64,000 nucleotides of DNA from Andreprevotia chitinilytica DSM 18519 (GCF_000711875.1 NZ_JONM01000002.1:376769-440768); one strand, 5' to 3'; shown: positions 9,111 through 20,313, counted from the first letter of the stretch. Notes: generated by a model not told the origin, from the sequence alone. A program made the numbers and translations.

Positions 9111-11273
9111 ATGACCGATTTTTTTGCCTCCGTCGCGCTTGACGTCCCACTTGGCCGCAGCTTCGATTACCGGGTTCCGGGCGAGCTGCCGCAGGTTGGC
9201 GCACGGGTGATCGTTCCGTTCGGGCGGCAGCGTTTGTCCGGCATCGTCACTGCGATTTCGGATGTCGCCCCCGACTTTGCCAAGGTTCGCAATATCGAAG
9301 CCGCGCCTGGCGATATGCCGCCGCTGCCACAAGATGTGCTCGCGCTATGCCGCTTCTGCGCTGATTACTACCTCGCGCCCTTGGGGCAAGTGCTGGCCGG
9401 TGCGATTCCGGTCGCGTTCCGCCAGCCTAAACCGTGGTCGGGGGCGGAAGCGGAGCTGGCTTTTGTGGCGAACGATGCAGATGCCTTGCTCGCCAGCGTT
9501 TCGCCCCGCGCCCGCAAGCAGCGGGAACTGGCCGAACTGTTACGTGAACCGCACCGGCTGGACGTGATCCGCGCTGTTGCTGGCGATGCGGGCCGCTGGC
9601 TCAGGGAATGGATTGAGGCGGGTTTGGTCGCTGCCGTTCCTTATGAGCCAGCCGCCGTCGAGTTACAGCAGCTTGGCGCAAAGCCGGAGTTGACCACGCA
9701 ACAGGCAACCGCCGTTTCGGCTCTGGCCGCTGCCAAGGGTTTCCAGCCGTTTTTGCTGTTCGGCGTGACCGGCAGCGGCAAGACCGAGGTGTACCTGCGG
9801 GCCATTGAGGCCTGCCTGGCCCAAGGCCGGCAAGCGCTGGTGCTGGTGCCGGAGATCAACCTCACGCCGCAACTTGAACAACGTTTTCGCGCCCGCTTCC
9901 AGGCGGAAACCATCGTCAGCCTGCACAGCGCCCTGGCGGATGGCGAGCGCACGCGCAATTGGCTGCAGGCCGCCCGTGGCGAGGCGCGCATCGTGCTGGG
10001 CACGCGGCTGTCGGTGTTTACGCCGTTGCCGACGTTGGGGCTGATTGTGGTCGACGAAGAACACGACACCTCATACCGCCAAGCGGAAGGCGTGCGCTAT
10101 TCGGCGCGTGATCTGGCGGTGTACCGCGCCCGCTTGCGGGACGTGCCTGTGCTGCTCGGTTCGGCCACGCCCAGCCTCGAAAGCTGGAAAAACGCGCAGG
10201 AAGGCCGTTATCGCCGGCTGGATCTGAAACAACGCGCGGTTGCCGGTGCGGTCGCGCCAAAGATTGAGTTACTGCCAACCGGGCGCATCCATTTGCAAGA
10301 CGGGCTGCATCCGCTGGCGCTGGATACCATTGCCAGCACACTGAACGCCGGTGGACAGGCGCTGGTCTTCATCAACCGCCGTGGCTATGCGCCTGTGCTG
10401 TCGTGCCGGGATTGCGGTTGGGTGTCCAATTGCCGTCGTTGCGACGCCAAGCTGGTACTGCATTTGTCGGAGCGGCGGCTTCGCTGCCATCATTGCGGCT
10501 ACGAATCGGCAATTCCACCGGCATGTCCGGATTGCGGCAACCAGGATTTGCAGCCGTTGGGGCAGGGTACGCAACGGATCGAAGATGCGCTTGCGGCGCG
10601 CTTTCCAACTGCAACGCCGCTGCGGATCGACGCCGACAACACGCGGCGCAAAGGCAGTTTGCAAGCCATGCTGGACAAGGTGCATTCCGGTGAGGTGAAC
10701 CTGCTGGTCGGCACGCAAATGTTGGCGAAAGGGCACGATTTCGCCAATCTGCAGCTGGTGCTGGTGCTGAATGCCGATGCGGGGCTGTTTAGCGTCGATT
10801 TCCGTGCCGAAGAGCGCATGTACGCCCAGCTGTTGCAAGTCGCCGGCCGCGCTGGCCGTGCCGGGCAACCGGGGCGGGTGCTGATTCAAACGCAATACCC
10901 GGAGCATCCGTTCTACGGTTCGCTGATCCGGGGCGACTATGCCGCATTTGCTGATGAGCAATTGGCTGTGCGGCAATCCTTGCAGCTACCGCCGTTTAGC
11001 CACTGGGCGATGTTGCGGGCCGAAGCCAAGCAATTGCCGCGCGCGATGGCGCTGTTGAAAACCGCGCAGCATGAATTGGCGGCGACGGGCCTGACCGTAA
11101 ATGACCCGATACCGGCCTCGCTGGTGCGCAAGGCCAATGTCGAACGTGGGCAGCTGGTATTGGCTGCCGCACAGCGCGGTATTTTGCAAAATGCGCTCAG
11201 CCAATGGCTCAATAGCGCACCTATTCCATCGGGCGTTCGCGTAACGGCCGATATTGATCCGCAAGAGTTTTGA
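9111..11273 (+). CDS. priA: Primosomal protein N', replication restart helicase
   Basis: A 3'-to-5' DNA helicase that recognises stalled forks and loads the primosome. The 720-residue length is normal. The order is: N-terminal DNA-binding domain, Walker A GVTGSGKT, DEEH box (VVDEEHDTSYRQ), then a zinc-binding insert with paired Cys (CRDC, CRRC, CHHC, CPDC), and the helicase motif VAGRAGRAGQPG. The ATG at 9111 follows an AT-rich gap with DnaA-box matches. The downstream argS begins 27 bases after the stop, so the two may share a transcript. Confidence 0.97.
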   Translation: MTDFFASVALDVPLGRSFDYRVPGELPQVGARVIVPFGRQRLSGIVTAISDVAPDFAKVRNIEAAPGDMPPLPQDVLALCRFCADYYLAPLGQVLAGAIPVAFRQPKPWSGAEAELAFVANDADALLASVSPRARKQRELAELLREPHRLDVIRAVAGDAGRWLREWIEAGLVAAVPYEPAAVELQQLGAKPELTTQQATAVSALAAAKGFQPFLLFGVTGSGKTEVYLRAIEACLAQGRQALVLVPEINLTPQLEQRFRARFQAETIVSLHSALADGERTRNWLQAARGEARIVLGTRLSVFTPLPTLGLIVVDEEHDTSYRQAEGVRYSARDLAVYRARLRDVPVLLGSATPSLESWKNAQEGRYRRLDLKQRAVAGAVAPKIELLPTGRIHLQDGLHPLALDTIASTLNAGGQALVFINRRGYAPVLSCRDCGWVSNCRRCDAKLVLHLSERRLRCHHCGYESAIPPACPDCGNQDLQPLGQGTQRIEDALAARFPTATPLRIDADNTRRKGSLQAMLDKVHSGEVNLLVGTQMLAKGHDFANLQLVLVLNADAGLFSVDFRAEERMYAQLLQVAGRAGRAGQPGRVLIQTQYPEHPFYGSLIRGDYAAFADEQLAVRQSLQLPPFSHWAMLRAEAKQLPRAMALLKTAQHELAATGLTVNDPIPASLVRKANVERGQLVLAAAQRGILQNALSQWLNSAPIPSGVRVTADIDPQEF

Positions 11274-11282
11274 ATTCCCTGA

Positions 11283-13028
<1,746 letters not shown>

Positions 13029-13046
13029 ACGCTTGAGCGGAATCCC

Positions 13047-13121
13047 TGTAGGAGCGAGCTTGCTCGCGATGGCTGCGGTGGATCATTCGATGCTGCTATC
13101 GCGAGCAAGCTCGCTCCTACA
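13047..13121. repeat. REP-like inverted doublet
   Basis: Two perfect 24-base arms face each other at 13047-13070 and 13098-13121, separated by 27 bases. Each arm contains its own small palindrome (GCGAGCTTGCTCGC). The arm core GTAGGAGCGAGCTTGCTCGC resembles the repetitive extragenic palindromes known from Pseudomonas. REP elements are moved by RAYT transposases; none is in this window. Confidence 0.85.
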
Positions 13122-13177
13122 AGAATCTCACGCATGTGCCTTTCTCTTGCCTCGATGTGGTTCAAACTCTGACTTGC

Positions 13178-13203
13178 AAAACCCGACTTCGGTCGGGTTT
13201 TTT
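13178..13203 (+). terminator. Intrinsic terminator after argS
   Basis: AAAACCCGAC-TTCG-GTCGGGTTTT followed by more T residues; the UUCG tetraloop makes it very stable. Confidence 0.85.
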
Positions 13204-13320
13204 GTTGTCCTGCGCTTGTATATCCCGCCACACCCGCCGGTCTGGCAGGCACTTCAATTCCCGTCCAGGCGATCGATTGCCCGCTGCTAGATTGCAGTCA
13301 TACACATGCGGGAGACGGAC

Positions 13321-14955
13321 ATGGACACGATGGGGGGATACCTGTTGCAGGCGCTGCACCGGGAAGGGGTGCGCCACGTATTCGGCGTGCCGGGCGATTA
13401 CATCCTGCGTTGGTACCAGTTGCTCAGCCAGTCGAACCTGAAGCATGTCGGCACTAGCCGGGAGGACTGCGCGGCGTTTGCGGCGGATGGGTATGCGCGC
13501 TGCCATGGACTGGGCGCACTGGCCGTGACATATGGCGTGGGGGCGCTGAATGTGGTCAACGCCGTGGCGGGGGCGAATGCGGAATCGTCGCCGGTAGTGG
13601 TGATCAGCGGTGCGCCGGGCGTGGCCGAGCAGCGGCAGAATCCGCTGCTGCATCACCGCTTCGGGCCGTTCTGCTTCCAGCGGGAGATTTTCGAGCGGAT
13701 GACCTGCTACGCCGCCGCGCTGGATGACCCCTTGCTGGCACGACGGCAGATCGACCGTGCGTTGGAGCTGGCGCAACTGCATCACAAACCGGTGTATCTC
13801 GAATTGCCACGTGATCTGGTCGATGCCGAGCTGCCACCGGCGCTGTCGCCCCCCACTTCCTCTGCGCCGATTAGCGATTGGGATGCCCTGGAAGAAGCTG
13901 TGGCCGAAACGCTGTCTTTGCTGGCCAAGGCAAAATCGGCGGCCGTGCTGGCCGGGTCTGAGCTGCATCGTTATCAATTGCAGGATGAACTGACGCAACT
14001 GGTTGAACGTGGCGCACTGCCGGTGGCCGCTACGCTGACCGGCAAATCGGTGATTGCCGAGCGCCACCCGGCTTATATGGGCATCTACGAAGGCGCGATG
14101 GGCGGTGCACGCACGCGTGAGTTGATTGAACGCGCCGACGTGCTGCTGCTGCTCGGGGCGACGCTCAATGATGTCGATCTGGGCATCTTCACCGCCAAGC
14201 TCGACGTGCAGCACATGGTGCAAGCGACCGCGGATGGGGTACAGATTCATCATCATCGCTATACCGGCGTGCCCCTCGGCGATTATGTGCGGGCACTGAC
14301 GGCGGGTATTGAGCGCAGCGGGCGGAGCTTGCCGGTGGTCGAGCCCCCGCTGGCCGCCATCGGTTTCCCGATCACCAGCCAGCCGATGACCGTGGCGCGG
14401 CTGATTGGCCGCCTGAACGACACCCTGCCGCAAGACATGATCGTGGTTTGTGATACCGGCGATTGCCTGTTTGCCTCGCTGGAATTGCGCGTGCACGCCC
14501 GTACCGCCTTCCTGGCTTCGGCCTTCTACACCACGATGGGGTTTGCCGTACCGGCATCGCTGGGGGCGCAGCTGGGCAGCGGTCGTCGTCCGCTGGTGTT
14601 GGTGGGCGATGGTGCCTTCCAGATGACCGGCACCGAGCTGGCCACTGCGGCGTGGAAGGGACTCAACCCGATCGTGATCGTGTTCAACAACGCCGGTTAC
14701 AGCACCGAACGCTTCATTCTGGATGGACCGTTCAACGATATTCCGAGCTGGCAGTTCCATCGGCTGGGTGAGTTGTTCGGGCCGCTGGCGGGGTTCGATG
14801 TGCATGACGAAGAGAGCTTCGATAGTGCGTGGCGCTCGGCGTTGGCGCAGACGGATCGGCCGTCGCTGCTCAATGTGCATCTCGCACCGGATGACCCATC
14901 CCCGGCCATGCGACGTTTGGGTGAGCATTTGGGGAAACGGGTGCGGGCGGGGTGA
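13321..14955 (+). CDS. Thiamine-diphosphate-dependent 2-keto-acid decarboxylase
   Basis: A 544-residue ThDP enzyme of the pyruvate/indolepyruvate/phenylpyruvate decarboxylase family, which converts a 2-keto acid to an aldehyde plus CO2. Domains in order: the Pyr domain with the cofactor-activating Glu in REDCAAFAADGYAR, a central domain, and the PP domain with the Mg-ThDP signature GDGAFQMTGTEL...FNNAGY. Substrate cannot be fixed from sequence. The start is ATG 13321, because GGGAG sits just upstream; an ATG at 13306 overlaps that site. The gene lies 5' of an OFA-family carrier on the same strand, which could import or exchange a related organic acid. A spaced inverted repeat separates them. 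Confidence 0.85.
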   Translation: MDTMGGYLLQALHREGVRHVFGVPGDYILRWYQLLSQSNLKHVGTSREDCAAFAADGYARCHGLGALAVTYGVGALNVVNAVAGANAESSPVVVISGAPGVAEQRQNPLLHHRFGPFCFQREIFERMTCYAAALDDPLLARRQIDRALELAQLHHKPVYLELPRDLVDAELPPALSPPTSSAPISDWDALEEAVAETLSLLAKAKSAAVLAGSELHRYQLQDELTQLVERGALPVAATLTGKSVIAERHPAYMGIYEGAMGGARTRELIERADVLLLLGATLNDVDLGIFTAKLDVQHMVQATADGVQIHHHRYTGVPLGDYVRALTAGIERSGRSLPVVEPPLAAIGFPITSQPMTVARLIGRLNDTLPQDMIVVCDTGDCLFASLELRVHARTAFLASAFYTTMGFAVPASLGAQLGSGRRPLVLVGDGAFQMTGTELATAAWKGLNPIVIVFNNAGYSTERFILDGPFNDIPSWQFHRLGELFGPLAGFDVHDEESFDSAWRSALAQTDRPSLLNVHLAPDDPSPAMRRLGEHLGKRVRAG

Positions 14956-14963
14956 GGTTCCAT

Positions 14964-15019
14964 CCCCTCTCCCACTTTCCCTGAACAAGGCTAAAGCCTT
15001 GCACGGGATGGGAGAGGGG
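14964..15019. repeat. Compound inverted repeat between the decarboxylase and OFA genes
   Basis: Outer arms CCCCTCTCCCA (14964-14974) and TGGGAGAGGGG (15009-15019) enclose an inner palindrome CAAGGCT-AA-AGCCTTG. The composition suggests a dispersed intergenic repeat able to form a long hairpin in RNA. There is no T-run, so it is not a typical terminator. Confidence 0.65.
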
Positions 15020-15192
15020 AGAAGCTTTGCTTCACAGCCAGCCCCCGTGCCACAAACCCATATACCCCACCCATATATAAGCGCGTTATTATGCTTACGG
15101 CGTAAGTAGCGTGGTCTCGCGTTCGCGTTGGTCATGGCATTGCCGTACGCCCGCTCATAACCGGCTTATCAAGAATAAATAGGGGATAGCAA

Positions 15193-16527
15193 ATGAGTCT
15201 GTTCGCCGCGCTGGACAAAAGTCACAGCATCGCGTCACCACAGTTCAATCGATGGTTGATTCCGCCGGCCGCATTGGCGACTCACCTCTGTATCGGGCAG
15301 GCGTATGCCTTCTCGGTGTTCAATGCGCCGCTCAATAAAGCGCTGGGCTGGAGCATTCCAGACCTGGGCTGGATTTTCTCGCTGGCAATCGTCTTCCTGG
15401 GCCTGTCGGCCGCGTTTGGTGGCAAATGGCTGGAGCGGGTCGGCCCGCGCGCCACCATGTTTACCGCCGCATTGTGCTTTGGCGGTGGCTTGCTGATTTC
15501 GGCGCTGGGCGTGCACTTGCATCAGCTCTGGTTGCTGTATCTCGGTTATGGCGTGGTGGGGGGCGTTGGTCTGGGGCTGGGCTATGTGTCGCCGGTTTCC
15601 ACACTGATCAAGTGGTTCCCGGATCGCCGCGGCATGGCGACGGGTATGGCCATCATGGGCTTCGGTGGTGGGGCGATGATTGGCGCACCGCTGGCGGTGA
15701 TGCTGATGGATAAATTCAAGAGCGCTGATTCGTCCGGCATTGCCGAAACGTTCGTGGTGATGGGGCTGGTGTACACCGTGTCGATGCTGATTGGCGCGTT
15801 CACGGTACGGCTGCCGGCACCAGGCTGGAAACCGGCCGGGTTCGTGGAGAAGGAAAGCAGCAACAAGCTTTCCAGCGAGCAATTCGTGCATGTCGATGAT
15901 GCGCACAAAACGCCGCAGTTCTGGTTGCTGTGGGCGGTGCTGTGCCTGAACGTGACCGCTGGCATCGGGGTGTTGGGCCAGGCGTCGCTGATGATTCAGG
16001 AAGTGTTCAAGGGGTCGGTAACGCCTGCCGCTGCAGCGGGCTTCGTCGGCTTGCTGTCGCTGTTCAATATGGGCGGGCGCTTTGTGTGGTCCAGCGTGTC
16101 CGATTTGATCGGTCGTCGTAATACCTACCTGATCTTCTTCCTGCTGGGTGCGGTGTTGTATGCGCTGGTGCCGTCAGCCGGGGCGGCTGGCAGCGTGGCG
16201 CTGTTCGTGCTGCTCTACGCGGTGATCCTGTCGATGTATGGCGGCGGTTTTGCCACCATCCCGGCGTATCTGTCCGATGTATTCGGCACGCGCTTTGTCG
16301 GCGCGATCCACGGCCGCTTGCTCACTGCCTGGTCGCTGGCTGGCGTGCTGGGTCCGGTAATCGTCAATTACATGCGCGACTATCAGATCGCCCATGGCGT
16401 TGCCAAGGCATCGGCCTACAGCAGCACCATGTACGTGATGGCGGGTTTGTTGATCGTGGGCTTTATTTGCAACGCGTTGGTGAAGAGCACCGATGCGCGC
16501 TTTGTGACCAAGGAGGCTTTCGCATGA
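15193..16527 (+). CDS. OFA-family major facilitator transporter
   Basis: A 444-residue, 12-segment carrier of the oxalate:formate antiporter branch of the major facilitator superfamily. The loop motif GGKWLERVGPRATM and the PVSTLIKWFPDRRGMATGMAIMGFGGGAMIG stretch (no more than its ends matter: KWFPDRRG) are typical of the branch. Members carry oxalate, formate, lactate, pyruvate or related monocarboxylates, and the substrate here is unknown. GGGG lies upstream of the start. The TGA overlaps the ATG of a 34-codon gene by ATGA, indicating translational coupling. The adjacent 2-keto-acid decarboxylase makes a keto- or hydroxy-acid substrate plausible. Confidence 0.87.
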   Translation: MSLFAALDKSHSIASPQFNRWLIPPAALATHLCIGQAYAFSVFNAPLNKALGWSIPDLGWIFSLAIVFLGLSAAFGGKWLERVGPRATMFTAALCFGGGLLISALGVHLHQLWLLYLGYGVVGGVGLGLGYVSPVSTLIKWFPDRRGMATGMAIMGFGGGAMIGAPLAVMLMDKFKSADSSGIAETFVVMGLVYTVSMLIGAFTVRLPAPGWKPAGFVEKESSNKLSSEQFVHVDDAHKTPQFWLLWAVLCLNVTAGIGVLGQASLMIQEVFKGSVTPAAAAGFVGLLSLFNMGGRFVWSSVSDLIGRRNTYLIFFLLGAVLYALVPSAGAAGSVALFVLLYAVILSMYGGGFATIPAYLSDVFGTRFVGAIHGRLLTAWSLAGVLGPVIVNYMRDYQIAHGVAKASAYSSTMYVMAGLLIVGFICNALVKSTDARFVTKEAFA

Positions 16528-16628
16528 GTTCGCAGATCAAGGGCATTGTCTTGTGGCTGTACGTGTTGCTGCCACTGGCTTGGGGGGTATTCCAGACCAT
16601 CAAGAAGACGCTGGCGCTGTTTAGCTGA
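16524..16628 (+). CDS. MFS transporter small subunit (34-residue membrane peptide)
   Basis: A 34-residue peptide starting MSSQIKGIVLWLYVLLPLAW, with one transmembrane helix and a basic C-terminal tail (TIKKTLALFS). It begins inside the stop codon of the OFA transporter (ATGA overlap), with AGGAGG (16511-16516) upstream. Short peptides of this form follow OFA transporter genes in many bacteria and are annotated as transporter small subunits; a role in assembling or stabilising the carrier is inferred. It is easily missed because of its size. Confidence 0.8.
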   Translation: MSSQIKGIVLWLYVLLPLAWGVFQTIKKTLALFS

Positions 16629-16645
16629 TTGCGTTGTCTGATCGT

Positions 16646-16691
16646 CCCCAATAAAAACGCCCGGCTCATTGGCCGGGCGTTTTTATTGGGG
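16646..16691. terminator. Bidirectional intrinsic terminator
   Basis: A perfect 20-bp stem (16646-16665 with 16672-16691) around a 6-base loop, with A- and T-runs inside the stem, between the convergent OFA operon and the binding-protein gene. Confidence 0.92.
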
Positions 16692-16713
16692 CGTACCCCT
16701 TGGTTCATACGAC

Positions 16714-17853
16714 TCAGTTCAAGATGCCGCCATCGCGGCTGATCACGGTCAGGTCGACAAATTGCGAGCCGTTGTGGCTGGCGTTGGAGAATCGGACCCG
16801 GTAGCCGCCCAGATCGTAATCACCAAGGCCTTCGAGCGCGCTGACGAGTTTTTCCCGCGTCAGGCCGTGGCCGGCCCGCTTCAGCCCTTCGACCATTACC
16901 CGCGCCCCGATATAGCCTTCCAGGCTGGGGTAGTCGACGGTGTTGACGCCGGCTGCTTTCATCACCTTCACATAGTCCATCGTGATCGGTTTGGTCGGGC
17001 TGTAGGGCGAGGGCATCACTTGCGACACGATCAGGCCACTGCCATTGCGCTGTAGCTCGGTAATCAGAGCCTCGGTGCCGACGAAGCTCACGTTGTAAAA
17101 CGGCCCGATAAAGTTCTGCGCCCGCGCAGCGGCCACAAAGGCGGCGCTGGATTTATACGCCGTCACCATGAACACCGCGTTGGCCGGCTTCTTGACGACC
17201 AGTTCATCCACCGCCTTGGCCACATCGACGCTATTACGTTGCACGGTCGCCAGCGCCTGGATGGTCAGGCCGTGCTTGCTGGCGGCGGCTTGCATGGCGG
17301 TCAGGCCGGCTTTGCCATAGGCATCGTTCTGGTAGAAAACGTTCACGGTCTTCATGCCCATCTTGACCATGGATTCGGCGATTTCCTCGGCTTCATCGCG
17401 ATAGCTGGCGCGCACGTTGAATACGGCACGATTGAGCGGTGTGCGCAGGCTATCGGCACCGGTAAACGGGGCGATGAACGGGACGCTGGCTTTGGAAACC
17501 AGCGGCAGTGCGGCATTCGATGTGGGCGTGCCCACGTAGCCGAACAGTGCAAACACCTGCTGGTTGTCGATCAAGGTCTTGGTGTTGGCTTCGGCGCGAT
17601 CCGGCTCGTAGCCATCGTCGAGCGCCACCAGTTTGATCTTGCGGCCATTCACGCCGCCGTGCTGGTTGATCCAGTCAAAGTAGGCCTTGGCGCCGCGATT
17701 CACGCCTTTGCCAAGCTCGGCGGCCGGGCCGCTCATGGCAGCCGATTGACCAAGCAGAATCTCACTGTCCGTGATGCCGGTCTCGGCATGGGCGGATATC
17801 GCCAGCACAGCCAGGCAAGCCAGCCACAAGGCTCTTAGTCGTTTTCTCTGCAT
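16714..17853 (-). CDS. ABC transporter substrate-binding protein, branched-chain amino acid type
   Basis: A 379-residue periplasmic binding protein. A 23-residue signal peptide (core LWLACLAVLAISAHA) is followed by the Peripla_BP_6 fold: GITDSEILLGQSAAMSGP at the mature N-terminus and VKVMKAAGVNTVDYPSLEGYIGARVMVEGL near the C-terminus. Relatives bind branched-chain amino acids, amides, urea or aromatic acids. No permease or ATPase gene is adjacent, so it either serves a transporter encoded elsewhere or acts as a sensor partner. The start is ATG 17853 with AGGA upstream; an earlier in-frame ATG would bury the signal peptide. Confidence 0.88.
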   Translation of the reverse strand: MQRKRLRALWLACLAVLAISAHAETGITDSEILLGQSAAMSGPAAELGKGVNRGAKAYFDWINQHGGVNGRKIKLVALDDGYEPDRAEANTKTLIDNQQVFALFGYVGTPTSNAALPLVSKASVPFIAPFTGADSLRTPLNRAVFNVRASYRDEAEEIAESMVKMGMKTVNVFYQNDAYGKAGLTAMQAAASKHGLTIQALATVQRNSVDVAKAVDELVVKKPANAVFMVTAYKSSAAFVAAARAQNFIGPFYNVSFVGTEALITELQRNGSGLIVSQVMPSPYSPTKPITMDYVKVMKAAGVNTVDYPSLEGYIGARVMVEGLKRAGHGLTREKLVSALEGLGDYDLGGYRVRFSNASHNGSQFVDLTVISRDGGILN

Positions 17854-18022
17854 ACTTTTTTCCTCATTACTCATTGCGCAATATTGCTGAATGCATTTAG
17901 CAAGTCGATTCCAGATCGACCGGGCAACTTGGCTGCTTCGTTGCCATGTCATGAAATGCTGATATACCGGGCGGGCGCGCTGCTGGCAATCGGGAGGAGA
18001 CAGACGTGTTTGTATAAAAGGA

Positions 18023-18048
18023 AAAAGCCCGATGGAAATCGGGCTTTT
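18023..18048 (-). terminator. Intrinsic terminator after the TonB receptor
   Basis: AAAAGCCCGAT-GGAA-ATCGGGCTTTT, an 11-bp perfect stem, lies 41 bases beyond the stop of the leftward receptor gene. Confidence 0.85.
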
Positions 18049-18088
18049 GGGACTGCTTGAGCGAGAGGGGGATGGCCGAGCGGGTGGC

Positions 18089-20170
18089 TCAGAAATGCCA
18101 GCGGCCCGATACGCTCACCGTGCGCGGTGCGCCCGGCATGTTGTAGTCGTCCGCGCCGCTGTGGCCGGCAACGTAGTACTTCACATTGGCAACATTCTTC
18201 AGCATCAGGTTCGCATCGAATTTTTTGCCTTGGTAAATCAGGCCGATGTCGCCCACCGTATAGCCCGGCAGCCGCACGGCATTGCCGGCGCTGGCATAGC
18301 GCTCACCCACGTAACGCACGCCAGCAGTGGCATAGCAGTTGCCGCCGAGCGCTTGCTTGAGCCAGGCGTTGGCGGTGTGGCGCGGTGTGAGCGATGGGCG
18401 CTTGCCGGCCAGACCATCGCTGGCTTCCTTGATGATCGCATCCAGATAGGCGTAACCAATGCTGGCCTCCAGCCCTTGGCGCAGCTGGCCGGCGAGCGAC
18501 ATCTCAACGCCGCGGCTTTGCTGGCGGCCGACCGGGATGTAGCGCGTTGCGTCGGTCGGGTCGCCAGTCAGCATGTCTTTCTTGTCGATCTGGAACACGG
18601 CCAGCGTGGCGCTGGCGCGGCCATCGAACAGATCGGCCTTGGTGCCGAATTCATAGGCGGTGGTTTGTTCCGGTTTTAGCTCGTCGCTATTGCTGCGGAA
18701 GGTGTAGCTATCGGCCAGCGGCTGGAACGATCGGCTGATCGAGCCATACAGCGAGACCGCCGGCGTCACTTCATAAGTCACACCGAGGCGCGGACTCCAC
18801 ACGTTGTCGGTGCGTTCCAGATCAAGGTTGGCGGCGGTCAGGTCATCGCGTTTCTGGCGGATATGGTCGAAGCGCACGCCGGCGAGGATTTTCCAGTGGC
18901 CGACGCTGATCAGGTCTTGCAGATAGGCGGCGCTGACATCGATATCGGTCACGTTGTCGTTGGACGGCTTGCCAGTGGTCGACATCGGGCCAAGCACTTT
19001 GAGCTGCGGATTGAACAAGTTGTACGTCGCCACGTTGCTCTTGCTCCACAAGCGCTCGGTCTTGGTTTGCTGGCTGAGTTCGATGCCGGTCAGCAGATCA
19101 TGGCGCAGGCCGCCGGTGTCGAAGGCGTGGCTGAGTTCGGACTGGCTGAACCAGCCGTTGTCGGCGCGCAGTCGTTTGGACTGCGAGATCGTGACGGTTG
19201 GCGTGGCGCCATCGGTGATCTTCTGGATATTGGTGTAATTGCGCGAGAGATCGTATTGGTAGTGGCGCACCAGCTGCTTGAAGTGCGTCTCCGCCGCGAT
19301 ATCGTGCTCCAGCGTTGCGGTTTGCGAGGTCACCTTGGAGTCGATAAAGGTATCGTCGCGCCCGTCGGCCGAGCCGTAGTAAGTCTCGATCGGCACATCG
19401 ACCGGCCAGCCGTGGTAGCCCGGTACGCCTTGGTCGGCCAGGCGACGGTCGTGCAGGTAGTCGGCTTGAACGAGCAGGCGGGTGCGGTCGGTCAGCTGTA
19501 GCGCCAGCGACGGGGCGATGGCTTCGCGATCGAGAAAGCTTTGATTGCGGAAGCCTTCGCTACGCTCGTATGCGCCGGTCAGGCGGAGCTGGGCGGCTTT
19601 GCCGGCGGCACCGACATCGACTTCGGCACGTTTTTGACCGAACTCGTCGAGTTGCACGCCGACTGTCTGTTCCGGCGTGGCCGTCGGTTTCTTGGTGATG
19701 CGGTTGATCAGGCCGCCCGCCGAGCCGCGCCCGTACAGCACTGAGCCCGGCCCTTTCAGGACTTCGACGCGTTCGATGTTGGACAAGTCGCGGAAATAGA
19801 GCGCGTCGTCGCGCACGCCGTCGATGAATTGGTCGTTGATGGCGGTGAAGCCACGGATGGTGATCTGGTCACGCTGGCCGTCGCCGACGCTCTGGCCAAT
19901 GCCGACCACGTTGCTGAGTGCATCCTGCATCGATGTGGCGTTCTGATCGTGCAGTAGCGCCTGATTGATCACGTTCACGGTTTGCGGCACGTCTTTCAGT
20001 TCCAGCGGAATGCGCGTGGCGGTGCTGCTGACCGGCTCGGCATAGCTGCCGTTGGCCTGGGCGGTGACGTGGACTTCCGGCAGGGCCGTGTCTTCGGCAT
20101 GGACCACGCAGGGAAACAGGGTGAAGCCCAGCGCAATGGCTTGGGCGAGGGGATGCAGGCGGGTTTTCAT
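18089..20170 (-). CDS. TonB-dependent siderophore receptor
   Basis: A 693-residue outer-membrane receptor. A signal peptide (ending CVVHA) is followed by the plug domain (VPQTVNVINQALLHDQNATSMQDAL; VEVLKGPGSVLYGRGSAGGLINR) and the 22-strand barrel, ending in Phe (SVSGRWHF), as expected for barrel insertion. It fits the ferric-siderophore (FhuE/Fiu-like) branch; the siderophore is unknown. Energy comes from TonB-ExbBD, not encoded here. It diverges from a PepSY membrane protein across a region with a probable Fur operator at 20314-20335, so both are probably induced by iron limitation. Confidence 0.92.
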   Translation of the reverse strand: MKTRLHPLAQAIALGFTLFPCVVHAEDTALPEVHVTAQANGSYAEPVSSTATRIPLELKDVPQTVNVINQALLHDQNATSMQDALSNVVGIGQSVGDGQRDQITIRGFTAINDQFIDGVRDDALYFRDLSNIERVEVLKGPGSVLYGRGSAGGLINRITKKPTATPEQTVGVQLDEFGQKRAEVDVGAAGKAAQLRLTGAYERSEGFRNQSFLDREAIAPSLALQLTDRTRLLVQADYLHDRRLADQGVPGYHGWPVDVPIETYYGSADGRDDTFIDSKVTSQTATLEHDIAAETHFKQLVRHYQYDLSRNYTNIQKITDGATPTVTISQSKRLRADNGWFSQSELSHAFDTGGLRHDLLTGIELSQQTKTERLWSKSNVATYNLFNPQLKVLGPMSTTGKPSNDNVTDIDVSAAYLQDLISVGHWKILAGVRFDHIRQKRDDLTAANLDLERTDNVWSPRLGVTYEVTPAVSLYGSISRSFQPLADSYTFRSNSDELKPEQTTAYEFGTKADLFDGRASATLAVFQIDKKDMLTGDPTDATRYIPVGRQQSRGVEMSLAGQLRQGLEASIGYAYLDAIIKEASDGLAGKRPSLTPRHTANAWLKQALGGNCYATAGVRYVGERYASAGNAVRLPGYTVGDIGLIYQGKKFDANLMLKNVANVKYYVAGHSGADDYNMPGAPRTVSVSGRWHF

Positions 20171-20313
20171 GTTGCGATGAACCTTGGGATCGGGCTTTCT
20201 GGAATGGATGTGCAGCGGGCTGGCGCCGGTGTTTGCAGCCGATACAGCCCTGGAAGGGCGAACCTGTGCGGGTTACTGCGGCTTTTCTTCGGGCCGGCAA
20301 AGGCGCAGAATGT

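Noticed and set aside
13162-15135. A 657-codon frame antisense to the 2-keto-acid decarboxylase
   Set aside because: Low-complexity translation, no ribosome site; the forward frame has all ThDP-enzyme motifs.
18023-18048. Riboswitch-like element upstream of the binding-protein gene
   Set aside because: A simple 11-bp terminator stem; no aptamer-like multi-helix fold.
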